Shown piece by piece: positions 59,829 through 64,000 of a stretch of DNA of 64,000 nucleotides. The notes beneath the pieces were generated by a model. That model ran no database searches, was not told the origin of the DNA, and was given only the letters and a program-made list of their open reading frames with translations. How positions within the stretch are numbered: position 1 is the stretch's first letter; each line of letters opens with the position of its first letter. The position numbers were made by a program, and so were the translations under genes. This stretch comes from Firm-04 sp045628085 (lineage in GTDB: Bacteria; Bacillota; Clostridia; Oscillospirales; Ruminococcaceae), in assembly GCA_045628085.1 (NCBI GenBank), contig JAZQOZ010000148.1, positions 22,455 to 86,454 of the forward strand, read 5' to 3'.

Positions 59829-61559
59829 TTGATTATAAAGCATTTGAAAAAATACTGGCACTTCGCGCTTCTTGCATCTTTATTTATGGTGCTGGAAGTT
59901 TACGTTGACCTGCGGCAGCCGCAGCTCATGGCCTCTATTGTGGATGAGGGCATACTCGGTCTCGGTCACGGCGGTACGCCTGATATCGGCATCGTCACGA
60001 GTACCGGCATCCGCATGATCCTGATCGTCATATTCGGCGGCCTGTGCGGCATTCTCAGCGGTGTTTTCACAAATCTGTGCAGTCAGAATTTCGGAAACGA
60101 TATCAGAAAATCCGCATTTCGCCGTATTATGAACTTTTCTTTCTCGCAGACAGACGATTTTTCTGTCGGCTCACTGATCACGCGCACAACGAGTGATGTG
60201 ACGCAGGTGCAGAACATGGTCGCACAGCTCATTCGCGGCTGTGTACGCTGTGCGATGTTCTTTATTGCAGGCAGTATTGCACTGGTATCGCTTGCATCTG
60301 ATTTCGGCACAGTTATCCTGATCGCAATGCCGATCATCCTGCTGGAAGTCGGATTTGTTCTCTGGCGCACCAATCCCCTGTTCCGTTTGCTGCAAAACCG
60401 GCTTGACCGGATGAACACTGTTATTCAGGAAAATGTATCCGGTGCGCGTGTAGTCAAAGCATTTGTGCAGGAAAACCGTGAATCCGAACGCTTTGCCAAA
60501 AGCAACGACGATCTCGTGGATACGCAGTTCCGCGTCCTGATCCTGATGTCCTATATGCGTCCGGTCATGAACATTGTTCTGAATATTGCTACTATCGCTA
60601 TTATCCGCATCGGGGGACTGCGTGTGCAGGACGGCAGCATTGCTCCGGGAACGGTCATGGCTGCGATCACATATCTTTCCCAGATACTCAACGGCATGAT
60701 GATGCTTGCAATGATTTTTCAGACTGTCACAAGAGGCATTACATCCGGCAAAAGACTCCGCGAGATCCTTGATGCAGAGCCGCCGATCCAGGACGGAACC
60801 TGTGCAGATGCACCTGCAAAAGGCGGCAGTATCGAATTTCAGAATGTCAGCTTTTCATATCCCGGCAATGATGCCGCCGTTCTCCATGATATCAGCCTGA
60901 ACGTTCAGGCAGGCGAAACGCTTGCGATCATCGGAGAAACCGGCTGCGGAAAAAGCTCCCTTATCAATCTGATCCCGCGTTTTTACGATGCTTCTTCCGG
61001 AACCGTAAAAGTAGACGGAATAAACGTGAAAGAGTATCAGCTTCATGAACTGCGCGACAGGATCGCGGTCGTCCTGCAAAAATCCGAACTGTTTTCTTCA
61101 ACGATACGGGAAAATATCAAAATTGGTAATCCGGACGCATCGGATGCAGAAATCGAGGCAGCCGCTCTTGCCGCACAGGCCGACGATTTTATCCGGCAGC
61201 AGCCGGAAGGCTATGACACACCTGTTGCTGAATCCGGCATGAGTTTGTCGGGCGGTCAGCGTCAGCGAATTGCGATCACCCGTGCGCTCGTCAAACACGC
61301 AGAAATACTGATCCTTGATGATTCAACAAGTGCGCTGGATTTCCGTACCGAAGCTGCTCTGCAATCGGCTTTGCGTGAGCAGTACCGCGATATCACAAAA
61401 ATCATCATTGCACAGCGTATTTCGTCCGTACAGAATGCAGACCGTATCGCGGTGCTTGACAACGGCCGTATCGCTGCCTGTGACACGCATTCAAATTTGC
61501 TGAAATCCTGTAAGATCTATCAGGATATCTATGCATCGCAGATTCGGAAGGAGGCGTAA
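59829..61559 (+). CDS. ABC exporter half-transporter, first subunit of a heterodimer
   Basis: A 576-residue half-transporter with six membrane segments (about 1-310) and an ATPase domain (about 335-576). Walker A is GETGCGKSSLINLIPRFY, the signature is SLSGGQRQRIAITRAL, and Walker B ends ILILDDSTSALD, with Asp in place of the catalytic Glu. A weakened catalytic site in one subunit is typical of heterodimeric exporters such as LmrCD or TM287/288. The start is a TTG at 59829, seven bases after GGAG; no suitable ATG exists. The partner begins three bases after the stop. The cargo is unknown (drug, lipid or peptide). Confidence 0.93.
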   Translation: MIIKHLKKYWHFALLASLFMVLEVYVDLRQPQLMASIVDEGILGLGHGGTPDIGIVTSTGIRMILIVIFGGLCGILSGVFTNLCSQNFGNDIRKSAFRRIMNFSFSQTDDFSVGSLITRTTSDVTQVQNMVAQLIRGCVRCAMFFIAGSIALVSLASDFGTVILIAMPIILLEVGFVLWRTNPLFRLLQNRLDRMNTVIQENVSGARVVKAFVQENRESERFAKSNDDLVDTQFRVLILMSYMRPVMNIVLNIATIAIIRIGGLRVQDGSIAPGTVMAAITYLSQILNGMMMLAMIFQTVTRGITSGKRLREILDAEPPIQDGTCADAPAKGGSIEFQNVSFSYPGNDAAVLHDISLNVQAGETLAIIGETGCGKSSLINLIPRFYDASSGTVKVDGINVKEYQLHELRDRIAVVLQKSELFSSTIRENIKIGNPDASDAEIEAAALAAQADDFIRQQPEGYDTPVAESGMSLSGGQRQRIAITRALVKHAEILILDDSTSALDFRTEAALQSALREQYRDITKIIIAQRISSVQNADRIAVLDNGRIAACDTHSNLLKSCKIYQDIYASQIRKEA

Positions 61560-61561
61560 TT

Positions 61562-63373
61562 ATGGCAGAAAAATATCAGCCGAAAAGTATTCAGCAGGGA
61601 TTTCGGCGCGGTCCCGGAAATTTTGGCGCGCCCGTCGAAAAGCCTCAGGATGCAAAAAAAACACTCCGCCGGCTGTTCAGCTATTTTCGTGCAGAACTGC
61701 CCGTGGTGGCAGTCATGTCGGTCACTGTTCTGATCAGTGTCATTGCATCGGTCTTTGCACCGAACTTTCAGAGCAAAGCGATCGACAAGATCGTTTCGGG
61801 TAAATTTGATCTTCTGCCGAGGCTTCTTGTCATCATGCTGGTTCTTTACCTGATTCACGGTGTCACAACCTTGATTCAGGGGTATATCAGTGCATCGCTC
61901 AGTCAGCGGATCGTCAGCCGGCTTCGGAAAGAATTATTTGACCGTATCGTGCGGCTCCCGATCTCCTTTATTGATTCACATTCACACGGCGATCTGATCA
62001 GCCGCATGACAAATGATGCCGACAATATCTCGAATATCGTATCTTCATCACTCAGCTCACTGTTTTCCGGTATTCTGACGCTGATCGGCACACTTGCCAT
62101 GATGCTCTATCTCAGCGTTCCGCTCGGTCTGCTGTCCTGCTCAACGATCATCCTGACCGTACTGTTTACAAGTTTCATTTCCAAGAAAATGCGCAGCTAT
62201 TTCGTAAAGCGGCAGACATTGCTCGGTGATCTGAACGGAAATGTCGAGGAAATGGTCACGAACTACAAGACGATCACCGCCTATAACCGACAGGAACAGG
62301 TCATCCATGATTTTACAGAAACAGCTGACCAGCTTACAAAAACCGGCATTGTCGCGGAAATTATTTCAAACTGCATGGGCCCTGTTATGAATATGCTGAG
62401 CAATGTATCTTTCGTGATCGTTTCAGTATTCGGTGCATATTTTGCGCTGAAAGGCTATATAACCGTCGGTGTGATCTCGGCATTCATCATCTATTCCAAG
62501 CAGTTTTCCCGTCCGATCAATGAACTGGCTCAGCTTTACGGTCAGATTCAGACTGCGATTGCCGGTGCAGAGCGTATCTTCTCAATTCTCGATACCGAAG
62601 CAGAGCATTTTGACGGCACGCCTCTTACAGATGTCAACGGTATTATCGAATTCAAGGATGTCTGCTTCTCTTATGTTCCCGGAAAACGTATCATCTCCGA
62701 TTTTTCATTGAAAATCGAATCCGGCAAACGTATCGCTCTGGTTGGATCAACAGGAAGCGGAAAAACGACCATCATCAATCTGCTGATGCGTTTCTATGAA
62801 CTCGACAGCGGCGAAATACTGCTGGACGGAAAAAACATCAAGGATATTGCTCTCGGCGATCTGCGTGACAGTGTCGGTATTGTTTTGCAGGATACCAAGC
62901 TGTTTTCTGATACGATCCGTGCGAATCTGACCTATGCGATGTCAGAAACGACCGAGGAAGAACTTGCTGCTGCCGCCAAATCGAGTCACTGTGATAAAAT
63001 TGCAATGAAACTGCCGGACGGCTTCGATACAATGCTTTCACAGACAAGCGTGAGCCTTTCACAGGGCGAACAGCAGTTGATCGCGATCGGCCGCGCATTC
63101 CTCTCCTATCCGAGGATCCTCATTCTGGACGAAGCAACATCCAGCGTTGATACCAGAACCGAGCTCAGCATCCAGAATGCCATGAACGAACTGATGAAAG
63201 AACGCACCAGCCTGATTATTGCACATCGTCTTTCTACAATTCAGGATGCAGACCAGATCATCGTTATGGATCAGGGCAGAATTGCAGAGATCGGAACACA
63301 TGACGAACTTCTGAAAAAGGGCGGCAAATATTACGATCTTTATATGACACAATTCGCAGGTCAGGCAATTTAA
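61562..63373 (+). CDS. ABC exporter half-transporter, second subunit of a heterodimer
   Basis: A 603-residue half-transporter with an N-terminal extension, six membrane segments (about 45-340) and an ATPase domain. Walker A is GSTGSGKTTIINLLMRFY, the signature is the altered VSLSQGEQQLIAIGRAF, and Walker B ILILDEATSSVD keeps the catalytic Glu. The altered signature here and the altered Walker B in the first subunit together leave one full and one weak ATP site. GGAGG precedes the ATG. Confidence 0.94.
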   Translation: MAEKYQPKSIQQGFRRGPGNFGAPVEKPQDAKKTLRRLFSYFRAELPVVAVMSVTVLISVIASVFAPNFQSKAIDKIVSGKFDLLPRLLVIMLVLYLIHGVTTLIQGYISASLSQRIVSRLRKELFDRIVRLPISFIDSHSHGDLISRMTNDADNISNIVSSSLSSLFSGILTLIGTLAMMLYLSVPLGLLSCSTIILTVLFTSFISKKMRSYFVKRQTLLGDLNGNVEEMVTNYKTITAYNRQEQVIHDFTETADQLTKTGIVAEIISNCMGPVMNMLSNVSFVIVSVFGAYFALKGYITVGVISAFIIYSKQFSRPINELAQLYGQIQTAIAGAERIFSILDTEAEHFDGTPLTDVNGIIEFKDVCFSYVPGKRIISDFSLKIESGKRIALVGSTGSGKTTIINLLMRFYELDSGEILLDGKNIKDIALGDLRDSVGIVLQDTKLFSDTIRANLTYAMSETTEEELAAAAKSSHCDKIAMKLPDGFDTMLSQTSVSLSQGEQQLIAIGRAFLSYPRILILDEATSSVDTRTELSIQNAMNELMKERTSLIIAHRLSTIQDADQIIVMDQGRIAEIGTHDELLKKGGKYYDLYMTQFAGQAI

Positions 63374-63392
63374 GCCAATATCTGCCAATACA

Positions 63393-63426
63393 AATTCGCC
63401 CCGAAGTCAGCACTTCGGGGCGAATT
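63393..63426 (+). terminator. Hairpin between the ABC operon and the convergent SGNH gene
   Basis: AATTCGCCCCGAAGT (63393-63407) and ACTTCGGGGCGAATT (63412-63426) form a perfect 15-bp stem with a 4-base loop. No long T run follows on either strand, but the stem stability and the convergent position suggest a bidirectional terminator. Confidence 0.75.
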
Positions 63427-63460
63427 ACTATATATATGATGATGCTGCTATACCAGAATG

Positions 63461-64000
63461 TTACTGGATCACCGCGATACCGTAAAGAACGAACGTACCG
63501 CCGTCAGCACTCGAAATGGAGATATCAAGTTTTCCGCTTGTCGGCTGATAGTATCCGACATCGCCGTCCTGACCGCCCCATGTCCACTGGAGATTCGAGG
63601 AAACCTTATTTGTCTTGCCGTTGACCGTTACATTCACAGCACCCATTCCGCTTGAATTGGACTTGAACAGGAGCAGGATACCCTTGCCGTCAACCGTAAA
63701 CGTCATCGGATTATTGCCGTTCTTGCTGTAATTGTAGCTGCCGTCACCGGCTTTCGTCCATGAACCTGCGTTGAAATTCTGGAGCTGGGAGAAATCAACA
63801 AGATGATTGTCAGCATATTCAGCGCCGAATACCTCTGTAGACGGAATCTCGTAGCTTTCACTTGCGTTTTCGCTGCGGAGCGCCTGACGGTAATAGTAAC
63901 CGATCCAGTCTGCGATCATCTGGTGACCGCCGTTGCCGGGATGGATCGTATCGCCGCTGCCGTACTGAGAATCCCAGTTGACGCTGCCTGCCTGAATTGC
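63461..64000 (-). CDS. SGNH/GDSL hydrolase, C-terminal part with a beta-sandwich domain (5' end outside window)
   Basis: Only the last 179 residues are visible; the frame is open to the window edge. It begins within the last SGNH block: GSGDTIHPGNGGHQMIADWI contains the Asp-x-x-His of the catalytic set. From about 60 residues later a beta-rich domain follows (WTKAGDGSYNYSKNGNNPMT, SGMGAVNVTVNGKTNKVSS, SADGGTFVLYGIAVIQ), probably an accessory or carbohydrate-binding part. This fits a secreted carbohydrate or glycan esterase. The nucleophile and any signal peptide lie outside the window. Confidence 0.85.
   Translation of the reverse strand, partial: AIQAGSVNWDSQYGSGDTIHPGNGGHQMIADWIGYYYRQALRSENASESYEIPSTEVFGAEYADNHLVDFSQLQNFNAGSWTKAGDGSYNYSKNGNNPMTFTVDGKGILLLFKSNSSGMGAVNVTVNGKTNKVSSNLQWTWGGQDGDVGYYQPTSGKLDISISSADGGTFVLYGIAVIQ

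Noticed and set aside
1..64000. Mobile elements or prophage
   Set aside because: No transposase, integrase, phage structural gene or terminal inverted repeat was found among the readable frames.

Overview
The window reads as a chromosomal segment of an anaerobic, cellulolytic Ruminococcus-type bacterium (Bacillota, Oscillospiraceae). The evidence is a secreted GH9 cellulase and a second secreted carbohydrate-binding protein that both end in type I dockerins, a SCIFF peptide with its radical SAM maturase (a clostridial hallmark), meso-diaminopimelate dehydrogenase, a BspA-type LRR giant protein, strong AGGAGG ribosome sites and near-consensus TTGACA/TATAAT promoters. Gene density is high on both strands. 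I see no insertion sequence, prophage, integrase or CRISPR array, so this is mostly core genome with some accessory surface and cell-wall genes.

Layout. 1-2.8 kb: end of a histidine operon, hisB(partial)-hisH-hisA-hisF, in which HisA is fused to a GNAT acetyltransferase. 2.9-6.5 kb: a short aromatic-rich ORF, tyrS, a CbbX/SpoVK-like AAA+ ATPase and a cyclophilin. 6.6-11.8 kb: SCIFF precursor (scfA, minus), proS (plus), then scfB maturase and an Orn/Lys/Arg decarboxylase family gene (minus). 11.8-13.8 kb: ddh, HU, and an Ala/Lys-rich DUF6465-type protein. 13.8-19.1 kb: a penicillin-binding protein, an amidase and a two-component system with an unusual Trp/Pro-rich sensor. 19.1-24.6 kb: flippase, auxin-efflux-type carrier, AraC/GyrI regulator, HD hydrolase and rarA. 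24.7-31.8 kb: GH9-dockerin cellulase, secA, murD. 31.9-34.6 kb: a CE2-like esterase, trmK and a Nif3-like protein. 34.7-37.0 kb: an oadB-oadG-like-unknown operon behind a yybP-ykoY (manganese) riboswitch. 37.1-39.6 kb: recG, then tRNA-Asp, tRNA-Phe and tRNA-Gly. 39.7-44.1 kb: rlmA and the nickel-pincer cofactor operon larE-two unknown membrane proteins-larB-larC. 44.1-47.3 kb: a pseudoknot-like element with a small ORF, then the serine operon serC-DUF-serA. 47.4-50.7 kb: queH, a GNAT, a FakA/YloV-like DAK2 protein and its Asp23/Gls24 partner. 50.8-58 kb: a 2,383-residue LRR/coiled-coil/repeat protein. 58.1-64 kb: a dockerin-bearing carbohydrate-binding protein, a heterodimeric ABC exporter pair and the 3' end of an SGNH hydrolase.

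How they work together. The two dockerin proteins probably dock onto a cellulosome scaffoldin encoded elsewhere, and the SGNH and CE2-like esterases would complement polysaccharide breakdown. Amino-acid genes (his, ser, ddh), tRNA synthetases and cell-wall genes (murD, PBP, amidase, ddh) form the housekeeping background. The least explained parts are the riboswitch-controlled oadB operon, the pseudoknot and small ORF at 44.2-44.4 kb, the two membrane proteins inside the lar operon, and the giant repeat protein, which has no export signal.
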